Assembly: GCA_019308645.1 (NCBI GenBank)
Contig: JAFDHR010000003.1
Coordinates: forward strand, 1-35,872
Reading direction: 5' to 3'
DNA length: 35,872 nt
From: Deltaproteobacteria bacterium
GTDB lineage: Bacteria > Desulfobacterota > DSM-4660 > Desulfatiglandales > B25-G16
The notes under the pieces are model-generated. The model was not told where the DNA came from. It saw only the letters and a program-made list of their open reading frames with translations, and did no database searches. Position 1 is the stretch's first letter, and each line of letters starts with the position of its first letter. Both the position numbers and the translations under genes were made by a program. Shown piece after piece: positions 17,169-26,132 of the stretch.

Positions 17169-17720
17169 GTGGGTGAGAAACAAGTAAAAATAGTTAAAAC
17201 AATAAAAGTTGATGTTGATAAATGCAATGGTTGCCGTGCATGTGAGGTAGTCTGCTCCGCCTTTCACGCTACGCCAAAGTATAGCAGCAATAATCCGGTG
17301 AGGTCTCGTATTCGGGTGATTCGTGATCCACTAAGAGACATATATGTTCCTGTATTAGCGGGTGAGTATACTCCAGCCGAATGTATGGGCAGAGACAAAT
17401 ATACGATTGACGGAAAGGAATACGACGAGTGTGCCTTCTGCAGGGCTTCCTGCCCATCCAGGGATCTTTTCAAAGAACCCGATTCCGGTCTGCCTCTAAA
17501 ATGCGATATGTGTGAAGACGATCCGCCTTTAGAAGAGCCCATGTGTGTTCAGTGGTGCATAACTGATGCCCTGACGTACGAAGAAAGGGAAGAGGAAGTC
17601 GAAGAAGAAGAAGAGAGTCAGGAGGAGCTGGAGATAGGATTAGAATCATTAGTAAACCAGTATGGATTGGAAAAGATAATTGATAGCGTTGCCCGAATGT
17701 CAATGTCAAAGAAGGGCTAA
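17169..17720 (+). CDS. bamC: BamC, multi-[4Fe-4S] electron-transfer subunit
   Basis: This 183-residue polyferredoxin starts at a GTG with GGAGG about 9 bases upstream, inside the end of bamB. Twelve cysteines (C19, C22, C25, C29, C72, C88, C91, C95, C112, C115, C126, C130) can hold three [4Fe-4S] clusters of the DMSO-reductase-subunit-B kind. After the last cysteine there is an acidic tail at about residues 138-155 rich in glutamate. BamC passes electrons between the active subunit BamB and the BamDEF modules. A 233-base repeat-containing gap follows before bamD, the only large gap in the operon. Confidence 0.88.
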   Translation: MGEKQVKIVKTIKVDVDKCNGCRACEVVCSAFHATPKYSSNNPVRSRIRVIRDPLRDIYVPVLAGEYTPAECMGRDKYTIDGKEYDECAFCRASCPSRDLFKEPDSGLPLKCDMCEDDPPLEEPMCVQWCITDALTYEEREEEVEEEEESQEELEIGLESLVNQYGLEKIIDSVARMSMSKKG

Positions 17721-17953
17721 AAGATTGTAGCCGTTCAGGGGTTCAATGTTCAGATGTTCAGGGTTGACGTCCAAAACGAACCGCTGCTCGCTTAAAAACC
17801 AAACCGGCTGCATACATCCGCTTGCAAGTTCAGCGTATGAAGCATGGACGTAGCCCCTAAAATAACCCTGAACGGTGAACCCTGAACGGTGAACCCTGAA
17901 CCTGTGAACCGTTACAAAACATTAAGGCGAAATAAAGAGGATTAGAAAAGACA
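17721..17953. repeat. Fold-back GTTCAGGG/CCCTGAAC element between bamC and bamD
   Basis: The left arm 17734-17773 is built from GTTCAGGGTTCA-like words, and the right arm 17846-17910 from their inverted form. The right arm includes 14-base tandem copies AACCCTGAACGGTG at 17864-17877 and 17878-17891. Both arms meet at GACGTCC/GGACGTA ends. The transcript would form a long imperfect hairpin within the bam mRNA. The bamD ribosome site (AGAGGA near 17936) follows it. Confidence 0.75.
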
Positions 17954-19132
17954 GTGGAGACTGTAGCCGACTTCAAAGAGATCATAGATGTCATAAAAGC
18001 TAACGGTGGAGAAGCCTTCAAATTATGCTATCAATGCGGATTATGCGATACTGTTTGTCCGTGGAATAGGGTTACAACCTTTAGCATGCGCAAGATCATC
18101 CGACAGGCTACGTTCGGATTGACTGAGATAGAAAGTGAAGATATATGGCGTTGTACTACCTGTGGAAGATGCCCTCAGCAGTGCCCCAGGGGAGTGAAAA
18201 TAATAGAATCCGGGGTATCCTTACGCAGGATTGCTACGGAATATGGGGTCTTTCCTACTTCTGTCAAGCCTATCCGCACCGTGAGTGCAAGCCTCACTGC
18301 TGAAGGTAACCCCATTGGTGAAAAGCGAAAAAATAGGGCAGATTGGGCAGAAGGTCTTTCTGTAAAATCGTTCATAGACGGGATGGAAATTTTATATTTC
18401 CCCGGTTGCTACCCCAGCTATGACCCGAGATTAAAAAAGGTAGCAAGAGCCACAGCCAATATTCTCAACGTGGCAGGAGTAGATTTCGGGATACTGGGCG
18501 CCAAGGAAAATTGTTGTGGAGAAAGCATTCGCAAGACGGGCGATGAGGAATTATTCAAACGCCTCGCCAGGGAAAACATCAAAACTTTTATCGATAATGG
18601 GGTGAAGAAAATCCTTGTTTCTTCCCCTCATTGCTACCATACCTTCAAAAACGAGTATCCCGAATTTATGGTGGACTTTGAGGTGGTTCATATCACCCAA
18701 TATTTATTCGAGCTTATTGATGCGGGAAGGCTTGAGCTTAACAAGGAGCTTGAAAAGAAAATTACCTATCATGACCCGTGTTACCTGGGTCGACATAATG
18801 GCATATATGACGAGCCCCGAGAGATTTTAAAAAAGATACCTGGTTTAGAACTGATTGAGATGCCTGAATCGCGGGAAGATAGTCTCTGTTGCGGAGGGGG
18901 AGGAGGCAGGATCTGGATGGAAACTCCAAAGAGTGAAAGATTCTCCGACCTCAGATTAGAACAGGCTATCGGGATCGGGGCTGAGGTGCTGGTTACTTCC
19001 TGCCCATATTGCATCACCAATTTTGAGGAGAGCAGGTTAGCCCTGGAAGATCAGGAAGATAGTGAAGTATTAGAGATTAAAGACATCACAGAAATTATCG
19101 CAGAAGTGATTCCGGGAACCGAAGAAATCTGA
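17954..19132 (+). CDS. bamD: BamD, HdrD/HdrBC-like heterodisulfide-reductase-type subunit
   Basis: This 392-residue protein has two N-terminal [4Fe-4S] sites (C25, C28, C31, C35 and C67, C70, C73, C77), followed by two CCG domains with the cysteine-rich clusters of HdrB/HdrD. The first has YFPGCYPSYD with ENCCGES; the second has HDPCYLGRH with LCCGGGGGR. These bind the noncubane clusters used in heterodisulfide-type electron transfer. A GTG start has AGAGGA about 12 bases upstream. It lies 15 bases before bamE. In class II benzoyl-CoA reductase it belongs to the Hdr-like electron-bifurcating module with BamE. Confidence 0.88.
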   Translation: METVADFKEIIDVIKANGGEAFKLCYQCGLCDTVCPWNRVTTFSMRKIIRQATFGLTEIESEDIWRCTTCGRCPQQCPRGVKIIESGVSLRRIATEYGVFPTSVKPIRTVSASLTAEGNPIGEKRKNRADWAEGLSVKSFIDGMEILYFPGCYPSYDPRLKKVARATANILNVAGVDFGILGAKENCCGESIRKTGDEELFKRLARENIKTFIDNGVKKILVSSPHCYHTFKNEYPEFMVDFEVVHITQYLFELIDAGRLELNKELEKKITYHDPCYLGRHNGIYDEPREILKKIPGLELIEMPESREDSLCCGGGGGRIWMETPKSERFSDLRLEQAIGIGAEVLVTSCPYCITNFEESRLALEDQEDSEVLEIKDITEIIAEVIPGTEEI

Positions 19133-19147
19133 TAAGGACGGAGACAA

Positions 19148-22100
19148 GTGGAAAAAGAACTATTGCCAAAAGAAAAAATTCAACAAGTTTTTAAAGGTCT
19201 TGGGGACAGTGACTTTGGAGACGTCATGATTGTCGGTGGAGGCATCAGCGGTGTTCAATCCTCTCTTGATCTTGCCAGTGCTGGTTTTAAGGTTTACCTT
19301 GTTGAGGAATCACCTTCCATTGGCGGGCATATGGCCCAGCTTGACAAGACCTTTCCCACCAACGAATGCTCCACGTGAATACTTGCGCCCAAACTGGTCG
19401 AGGTCGGCCGGCATCCCAATATAGAGGTCCTGACCTATACTGAAGTTGACAGTGTGGAAGGGGAAGCGGGAGATTTTAAGGCAACCCTGATCAAAAAGCC
19501 CAGATACATTAAAGAGGACATATGCACGGGTTGCGCTACCTGTGTGGAATACTGCCCGGTCACGGTACCTGATCCATATAATCAAGACTTATCTTCGAAT
19601 AAAGCTATCCATATATACTTCGATCAAGCAATTCCCCTTGTCACTTATGTAGACCCTGAAGCATGTCTTTACCTTAAAGAAAAGAAATGTCTTATTTGCG
19701 AAGGAGTCTGTGATAATGAAGCCATAGATTTTAGTCAAGAGCCTGAGAAGGTAAAATTAAACGTAGGGGCAATCGTTCTGGCTTCGGGCCTTGAACCATT
19801 TGATCCTAAGGTAAGGGGTGACTATGGCTACGGAGAGTTTGACAACGTGGTAACGAGTCTTGATTTTGAACGATTATTATCTTCCACCGGGCCATACGGA
19901 GGAGACATATTGCGCCCTTCCGACGCGAAGCATCCGAAAAAGATAGCCTGGATTCAGTGCGTCGGTTCCAGACAGGTCATCCCGGGCGGTAACAGCTATT
20001 GTTCAGCCGTATGCTGCACCTATACCCAGAAACAGGCGATTTTGACAAAAGTTCATGACGCAGATGCAGAGTGTACGATATTCCATAACGATATTCGTTC
20101 CTATGGCAAGGATTTTGAGACATACTACCAGACAGCAGCAGACCTTCCCGGTGTTCGATTTATAAGGAGCTATGTATCAATAGGAAGGGAGATCCCTGAA
20201 ACCAAAAATGTAACTATAAGATACTCTATTCCCGAAGAGGGCGTAAAGGAAGAAGAATTCGAACTGGTGGTATTATCCGTTGGATTGAACCCTCCTGCTG
20301 ATGCGAAGGGCCTGGCAAATAAGTTCGGCATTGAGCTCAATTCTCACGGATTCTGTGAAATCAATCCTGTTAATCCTATTGAGACCTCTCAGACGGGGAT
20401 CTTTGTAAGCGGAGCCTTTCAGGGTCCTATGGATATTCCCGAGTCGGTTTTTACTGCCAGCGGGGCTGGTGCTCTTACTGGTGAACTCCTTTACAACAGG
20501 CAAGGGAAGCTCACCACAGAAAAGATATATCCGCCGGAAAGGGATGTCTCGGAAGAGGAAACCAGGATAGGAGTCTTTGTGTGTCATTGTGGGGCCAATA
20601 TCGGGAGCGTGGTAGATGTTCCTTCCGTCGTTGAATATACCTTAACCTTACCCAATGTTGTCTATGCTCAGGAACAGCTATTTTCATGTGCTACTAATTC
20701 TGCTGAAGAAATAACAGACATGATAAAGGAAAAAGGGCTCAATCGAGTGGTTATCTCTGCCTGCTCCCCCTTGACCCTTGAACCGTTATTCCAGGACACC
20801 CTTAGGGAGGCGGGAATTAATCAATATTTCTTAGAAATGGCTAATATTAGGGAGCATGACTCCTGGGTTCACTCTCGAGAAAAGGAAGAAGCCACCCAAA
20901 AGGCAAAGGATATCGTCCGGATGTCGGTAGCACGAGCTGCCCTTTTGGAGCCATTACAGGAAATTGAGCTGCCTGTCAACAAGACGGCGTTAGTGGTTGG
21001 TGGAGGTATAGCTGGCATGACTTCTGCTCTCTCCATAGCCAACCAGGGACATGAGGTTTACCTGGTGGAAAAGGATAAAGACCTGGGGGGAATGGCTCGA
21101 AGGCTTTATTACACCCTGGAAGGGCTTGATGTCCAAGCCTATTTGCGTGATGTAATACGCAAGGTTTATCAGCACCCCTTAATACATATATCTACTGATG
21201 CCATCATCACAGAGGCTACCGGTTATATTGGGAATTTTGTAACCAGGGTGACCTCTGAAGGAAGGGTCAAGGAAGTATACCATGGAGCAGCCGTCATCGC
21301 TACTGGTGCTGAAGAATATAGACCCACAGAATATCTTTACGGGGAAGATGACAGGGTATTGACCCTGCTGGAGTTGGAGGACCAAATCACCAAGAGAGAA
21401 GAAAGGCTGATTAACTCTCAGACCCTGGTGATGATCCAATGCGTAGGCTGCAGAAATGAAGACAGAAATTACTGCTCCCGGGTATGTTGCAGCCAGGCTA
21501 TAAAGAACGCCTTGAAACTAAAAGAGATAAACCCTGAGATGGATATCTACATCCTATTCCGGGATATGAGAACCTATGGGTTTAAAGAGGATTATTACCG
21601 GGAAGCGTCCGATAAAGATGTAAGGTTCATCCGCTATGAGCCGGATAATAAACCCCAGGTGGAAGTTGTGGACGGGGATGGTCAGCGTAATCTAAGGGTT
21701 ACCGTGACCGATCCTATTTTAGGCCAGAGGCTTGCTATAGATACCGATACACTCGCTTTGGCTGCCGCCGTTATTCCCTCAGCAGGAAGCCAGGAAATAG
21801 CCAAACTATTCAAGGTCTCTTTGGGACCGGATGGCTTTTTCAAAGAAGCCCATGTCAAATTAAGACCTGTTGACTTTGCCACGGATGGCGTTTTCCTGTG
21901 TGGGACAGCTCATTATCCCAAGCATATATCGGAAGCGATTAACCAGGCTTATGGAGCTGCCGGCCGGGCCGCAGTTCTTCTCTCACGTGATATAGTCACA
22001 GTCTCAGGTTCTGTTTGCGAGGTGGCTGAGAAGAGGTGTATGGGGTGTGGTGCATGTATCGATGCTTGTGCGTATGGCGCCATTGAGTTTCATGATACAC

Positions 22101-22282
22101 GACAAGGCAAAAAAGCCGTGGTTAATCCTGTTTTATGTAAAGGATGTGGCCTTTGTAACGCATTGTGCCCAACATGGGCTATTTCTCTAAAGCATTTTAC
22201 TAATGAAGAGGTGTTTAGTGAAATTGACGCAGCGGTTGCAGGGTTGAAGAAGCCCACTGATGAACAAAAAGGAGTGATATAA
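19148..22282 (+). CDS. bamE: BamE, HdrA-like flavin subunit with selenocysteine at residue 77
   Basis: This gene is read as one 1044-residue selenoprotein; a TGA at 19376-19378 splits it if translated with the standard code. The frame is unbroken across it and the residues on each side ([16 protein letters not shown]) are those of HdrA, where the same position is Cys or Sec. Two FAD domains lie at residues about 25-66 ([10 protein letters not shown]) and 615-660 ([13 protein letters not shown]), consistent with a double-length HdrA. A ferredoxin domain lies after residue 100 ([11 protein letters not shown]), and a second is C-terminal ([22 protein letters not shown]). HdrA carries flavin-based electron bifurcation. 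GTG start with GGAG a few bases upstream. Confidence 0.93.
19376..19411 (+). promoter_or_regulatory. UGA selenocysteine codon and SECIS-like hairpin of bamE
   Basis: Following the UGA (19376-19378), CTGGTC (19394-19399) pairs with GGCCGG (19406-19411), with G-U pairs, over a six-base GAGGTC loop. The spacing from UGA to loop is 21 bases. The AGGTC in the loop resembles the AGGUCU apical loop of E. coli fdhF. All of it lies in the coding sequence, as bacterial SECIS elements do. Confidence 0.75.
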
Positions 22283-22284
22283 GG

Positions 22285-23121
22285 ATGGGTACAGGATTTG
22301 GATTTAAACCAAGAATTGTAGGTTTTTTATGCCATTGGTGAGGATACGCCGCTGCTGACCTGGCTGGAGTTTCCAGACTACAATATCCCCCGGAAATTAG
22401 GATTATCCGCGTCATGTGCGGTGGTAGAATTGATATGGCATTTATACTCAGAGCCTTCTCAGATGGGGCTGATGGAGCAATTATCTGCAGCTGTTGGCCT
22501 GGTGAATGCCATTTCGTCCCTGAAGGAAATTACAATGCAGTCAGCATGATGAATCTGACCAGAAAATTGCTGGGACACATAGGGATAAATCCCGAAAGAT
22601 TAAGGCTTCAATGGGTATCCTCTTCTGAAGGGATCCAGTTCGCTGAAACTGTAACTGACTTTACCACAAAGGTGAAGGGGTTAGGCCCTCTTGGCACAAG
22701 CGAAGGAATGAATGAAAATGTATTAAAATCCAAACTTCAAGAGGTTACGAAGCTAATCCCCTACATTAAGATCGTGGAAAGGGAGAAGCTGGCTTTACAT
22801 CTTGATAACGTAGAAGAGTATAACGAACTTTATACGACTGATGAAATAGAGAAGTTATTTAGTGAAGTAATTTCTTACTATATTGATCCGGAAAAGTGTC
22901 AGGCCTGTATGATTTGCGCTAGAAGGTGTCCTGTAGAGGCGATTATAAGTGCAAAGAACCAGATCCATGTTATTGATCAGGAGAAATGCATAAAATGTGG
23001 AACCTGCCTTGAGGCTTGCCCGCCTAAATTTGGTGCGGTGAAGAAGATTTCCGGCGAGCCTGTTCCGCCTCCTATTCCTGAAAAAGAAAGAACTATAGTC
23101 AGAAAGAGTAAAGAAAAATAA
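22285..23121 (+). CDS. bamF: BamF, MvhD-like subunit with ferredoxin domain and selenocysteine at residue 19
   Basis: This 278-residue selenoprotein has its Sec at the TGA 22339-22341. The reading frame upstream and downstream is continuous. The start FKPRIVGFLCHW-U-GYAAADLAG has the MvhD motif CxxC as C16-x-x-U19. Further cysteines C45 (VMCGGR), C68, C70 and C75 fit the MvhD [2Fe-2S] domain. The C-terminal third has two [4Fe-4S] motifs (CQACMICARRCP and CIKCGTCLEACP). MvhD links a donor to HdrA; here it follows bamE by two bases, with AAGGA overlapping. An MvhD-type protein with Sec is known in methanogens. A start at 22414 would truncate the domain and is rejected. Confidence 0.92.
22339..22388 (+). 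promoter_or_regulatory. UGA selenocysteine codon and SECIS-like hairpin of bamF
   Basis: CTGGA (22364-22368) and TCCAG (22372-22376) form a perfect 5-bp stem with a GTT loop, 22 bases after the UGA (22339-22341). GGATA (22342-22346) directly after the UGA can pair with TATCC (22384-22388), making a longer arm. The spacing suits bacterial SECIS elements. Confidence 0.65.
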
Positions 23122-23143
23122 GAAAAACCCTTTTACCAATTGA

Positions 23144-23322
23144 CCCTTCGACGCCGCTCAAGCCCTACTTGAAAGGAAGTTAGTTGAAGCAAGGGAAGGG
23201 AAGACTATTTTGGAGGCAGGATAAAATGTAGGGATATTTATTCCGACATTTTGTCAACACCAGAAAATAGAACCTCATGGTGGTTGCCTGAGATGGTCCC
23301 TAAAATTGGACAATGTGCGAAC
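23144..23322 (+). pseudogene. Remnant of a NuoG/BamI-like [2Fe-2S] domain
   Basis: Just after bamF, translation from 23144 in one frame reads a typical NuoG N-terminal fold: LVEAREGKTILEAG, then a TAA at 23222-23224, then NVGIFIPTFCQHQ and EPHGGCLRW with KLDNVRTG. In intact proteins the region reads EAREGKTILEAA and later IPTLCYHP and GGCRLC. The second cysteine of the C-x2-C pair is Trp here, and the stop breaks the domain. No start codon or longer frame supports a working gene. The remnant probably marks a lost bamGHI-like partner. I cannot say whether the gene was BamI or another NuoG relative. The rest of the 430-base gap (23122-23551) shows only an 8-base inverted TGGACAAT/ATTGTCCA pair. 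Confidence 0.65.
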
Positions 23323-23551
23323 TGGACGATCTTTTTTAATCATCGTTGAATTGTCCAGATATTTTTTCTGTAAAAATAGCGTTTCGAATAGATCTACTAT
23401 TTTCTCCACAATGCCGTATACCTTCTTTTAAATCTATTTTTCATTGTAACCCATTAAAGATATATTGATAGAATGATATTTTTTCGTTATGGTATTTATG
23501 AGAGCTTTTTAGTTAATCCTTTTACACGTTTCCTTTTTGGCATAAGAGAAT

Positions 23552-24217
23552 ATGCTTGAAGTAATTTTAATTATTGCGATACTTCTTTTCTCTGTCATGA
23601 TTCATGAATGTGCCCATGGTGTGGTTGCTTTGTGGTTTGGGGATGATACTGCACAAAGACAGGGAAGGTTATCCCTTAATATAATGAGGCACATAGATCT
23701 GGTAGGAACCATTATCTTACCATTAGTTTTGCTTTCCTTTTACATAATGACAGGATCCGGTATCATTTTTGGTTGGGCCAAACCCGTTCCTGTGAGTGTA
23801 GGCAAATTAAGAAATCCTCAAAGAGATTACACATTCGTTTCCCTTGCTGGTCCCGTCTCTAATATCCTCTTGGCCTTTATTTTTGGATTCATATTACTTT
23901 TCTCAATAGTACTCTTAAAGGGCCATAGCACTATTTTTTCTATTCTAACTTTATTGTGTCTTTTCGGTGTGAAGATTAATATTATTTTAGCCATGTTTAA
24001 TCTTATTCCAATTCCCCCTTTGGATGGTTCGCATGTACTGGCCTTTCTGCTTCCTTATCATATTTCGGTCAAATATCAGCAGTTCGCACGATATGGATTC
24101 TTAATAATACTCATCCTCATCCTTACAGATGCCTTAAAATACCCCTTCTTGCTTGCTGATTATTTCTCGAGGATTTTACTTGGCTGGATGATTAGTATAG
24201 GGCGTTTTTTTGGGTAG
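23552..24217 (+). CDS. Site-2 protease family (M50) membrane metallopeptidase
   Basis: This 221-residue integral membrane protein has the zinc site HECAH at residues 18-22 in the first helix and the second motif IPPLDGSH about 130 residues later. Five to six hydrophobic stretches fit the short Rip/YwhC-type M50 peptidases. These cut proteins within the membrane, but substrates are unknown for most members. The following gene on the plus strand is selA, beyond a tRNA gene on the other strand. No evident link to bam is seen. Confidence 0.9.
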   Translation: MLEVILIIAILLFSVMIHECAHGVVALWFGDDTAQRQGRLSLNIMRHIDLVGTIILPLVLLSFYIMTGSGIIFGWAKPVPVSVGKLRNPQRDYTFVSLAGPVSNILLAFIFGFILLFSIVLLKGHSTIFSILTLLCLFGVKINIILAMFNLIPIPPLDGSHVLAFLLPYHISVKYQQFARYGFLIILILILTDALKYPFLLADYFSRILLGWMISIGRFFG

Positions 24218-24249
24218 GCTGTTAATATGCACAAAAAACAATAATTTAT

Positions 24250-24326
24250 TGGGGTGAGTGACGGGACTCGAACCCGCGACCACTGAGGCCACAACCCAGT
24301 GCTCTACCAACTGAGCTACACCCACC
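24250..24326 (-). tRNA. tRNA-His (anticodon GTG)
   Basis: Read on the minus strand from 24326, the sequence folds into a full cloverleaf, with acceptor stem GTGGGTG/CACTCAC. The D-arm is TAGCTCAGTTGGTAGAG, the anticodon loop is TTGTGGC and the T-arm is GGGTTCGAGTCCC. The extra 5' G (24326) opposite C73 is diagnostic of tRNA-His, and CCA is encoded at the 3' end. Confidence 0.95.
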
Positions 24327-24411
24327 ACGCTATAATATCATATATCATACTATTGCCTTTTTGGCAACTGTATATTTGTATATATCTTAGCAGCACAATA
24401 AGGAGTCACAA

Positions 24412-25839
24412 GTGAAAAAAGATGAGAAAAATATAATTTTTAGACAGTTACCATCGGTAGATTATCTATTGGAGTCGTCTGTCATTAAGGGGTTTCTGCT
24501 GACTACTCCTCGGGTCCTGGTGTTAAGGGCTATTCATTATGTATTAGATGAAGTTAGGGGAAGGATAGATACGTCACAGACAGAGGATGAATTGCCAGAC
24601 TTAGCGTTGCGTACTTTAGTTGATCAGATAAAAAAACGGATAATAATTCTATCTCAGCCGAGCCTAAGACAGGTTATCAATGCCACTGGAGTCATTGTGC
24701 ACACTAATTTGGGGAGATCGCTACTGGCAAAAAGGGTTATTTCGACATTTAATGCCGTAGCAGGTTGTTATAGCAACTTAGAATATGATTTAAAGACTGG
24801 CAAAAGGGGTAGCAGGTATGTGCACGTGGAAGATACTCTTATGGAGCTGACCGGGGCAGAGAGCGCTATGGTTGTTAATAATAATGCTGCCGCAGTTCTC
24901 ATCACCCTGGATACTATTGCCAAAGATAAGGAAGTTATAATTTCCAGAGGCCAATTAGTAGAGATTGGCGGCTCCTTTAGGATACCTGAGGTCATGAAAA
25001 AGAGTGGGGCGAGGATGTTTGAGGTGGGAACTACCAACAAAACAATTATTAGTGATTATGAGGCTGCTATTGTATCGAATACAGCTCTTTTGCTTAAGGT
25101 TCACACGAGTAATTTTCAGACAGTAGGATTTACAGAGGAAGTACCGTTAGATACACTTGTTGCTTTGGGAAAAAAATATAGCCTTCCTGTAATGGAGGAT
25201 CTTGGCAGCGGTTGCTTTATTGATTTTTCTCACCATGGACTCACAAAAGAACCGACGGTTCAGGATTCTGTTGCGAAAGGGGCAGATATAATCACCTTCA
25301 GTGGTGATAAGATGCTGGGTGGACCACAATGCGGGATAATTCTTGGAAAAAAGGAGATTATTTCGGCAATAAAGGCGAACCAACTTGCGAGGGCTCTCAG
25401 GGTAGATAAATTAACCCTTTTTGCGCTTCAGGAAACACTGAGCCTTTACCGGGATGAGAAGAAGGCAATACAACAGATACCTACATTGAGAATGATATGC
25501 CAGTCCTATCAGAGTGTGTGTCGAAAGGCGAAAAAGCTATTGGATATGATCGGAAGGGTAGGCAATAGCGCTCTCTCTATAAGCCTATGTGATGGTTTTT
25601 CTCGGGTTGGTGGTGGCGCCATGCCTTTAGAGGAGATACGAAGTAGGCTTCTTTGCATATCTCCAGGGAAATTCTCAGCCACATATATAGCAAATGCATT
25701 GAGTGGCTATAATCCACCTATTATAGCAAGACTTGAGAAAGATCAGGTTTTGCTGGATGCACGAACCATCCAGGAAAAAGAGATAAAAACTGTAGCCCAG
25801 GCTATAAAAATACTATCTGCAAAAAGCACAATCACGTAA
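24412..25839 (+). CDS. selA: SelA, L-seryl-tRNA(Sec) selenium transferase
   Basis: This 475-residue PLP enzyme converts seryl-tRNA(Sec) to selenocysteyl-tRNA(Sec) using selenophosphate. Sequence landmarks are NATGVIVHTNLGRS (residues 90-103), TGAESAMVVNNNAAAV and the PLP lysine K300 in TFSGDKMLGGPQCGII. Length is close to the family norm. It starts at GTG with AAGGAG about 7 bases upstream. It lies about 1.3 kb downstream of bamF, whose product and BamE need Sec. selB, selC and selD are not in this window. An operon with the M50 gene is unlikely because of the intervening tRNA on the opposite strand. Confidence 0.96.
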   Translation: MKKDEKNIIFRQLPSVDYLLESSVIKGFLLTTPRVLVLRAIHYVLDEVRGRIDTSQTEDELPDLALRTLVDQIKKRIIILSQPSLRQVINATGVIVHTNLGRSLLAKRVISTFNAVAGCYSNLEYDLKTGKRGSRYVHVEDTLMELTGAESAMVVNNNAAAVLITLDTIAKDKEVIISRGQLVEIGGSFRIPEVMKKSGARMFEVGTTNKTIISDYEAAIVSNTALLLKVHTSNFQTVGFTEEVPLDTLVALGKKYSLPVMEDLGSGCFIDFSHHGLTKEPTVQDSVAKGADIITFSGDKMLGGPQCGIILGKKEIISAIKANQLARALRVDKLTLFALQETLSLYRDEKKAIQQIPTLRMICQSYQSVCRKAKKLLDMIGRVGNSALSISLCDGFSRVGGGAMPLEEIRSRLLCISPGKFSATYIANALSGYNPPIIARLEKDQVLLDARTIQEKEIKTVAQAIKILSAKSTIT

Positions 25840-26132
25840 AAAAATTGGCACCACCACCGATTTTTAAATCTTTCTATAAAGCTTAATCGTGTCTTTAAAG
25901 TATCCCCAGACTAATTAATGACTTTGACCTTGGCCCGCTGTATGGACTTAATACGATGATTCGAGCTCTCAGTATCCCATAAACCTCGCAGGTTTATTCA
26001 CGCATGTAACACGAGGGAGAGCTGTTAAATGTGGATGCCAAAACTTCTGACATTCAAAAAGTTATTTAAAAGGGTAAAGACTGCCGAAAATGATAAGGCG
26101 TTTCTTTAACACGATACACGACTGGTTATGTA
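25840..26132. other. 293-base gap with a perfect hairpin
   Basis: ATAAACCT (25979-25986) and AGGTTTAT (25990-25997) form a perfect 8-bp stem with a CGC loop and no U-tract after it. No gene, tRNA or selC-like sequence was recognised in the gap. Confidence 0.45.

Noticed and set aside
17721..17953. CRISPR-like array in the tandem repeats
   Set aside because: The 14-base copies are directly adjacent, without spacers; no cas genes are present.
19376..19378. TGA in bamE as a genuine stop or sequencing frameshift
   Set aside because: The frame continues without shift, the residue lies at a known Cys/Sec position, a SECIS-like hairpin follows, and a second gene (bamF) shows the same arrangement.
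22414..23121. bamF starting at the internal ATG 22414
   Set aside because: This would delete the conserved RIVGFLCHW...ADLAG region and has no ribosome site; the ATG at 22285 follows an AAGG site.
25979..25997. selC (tRNA-Sec) or terminator in the gap after selA
   Set aside because: Only a 19-base hairpin is present; there is no 90-base tRNA fold, no TCA anticodon arm and no U-tract.
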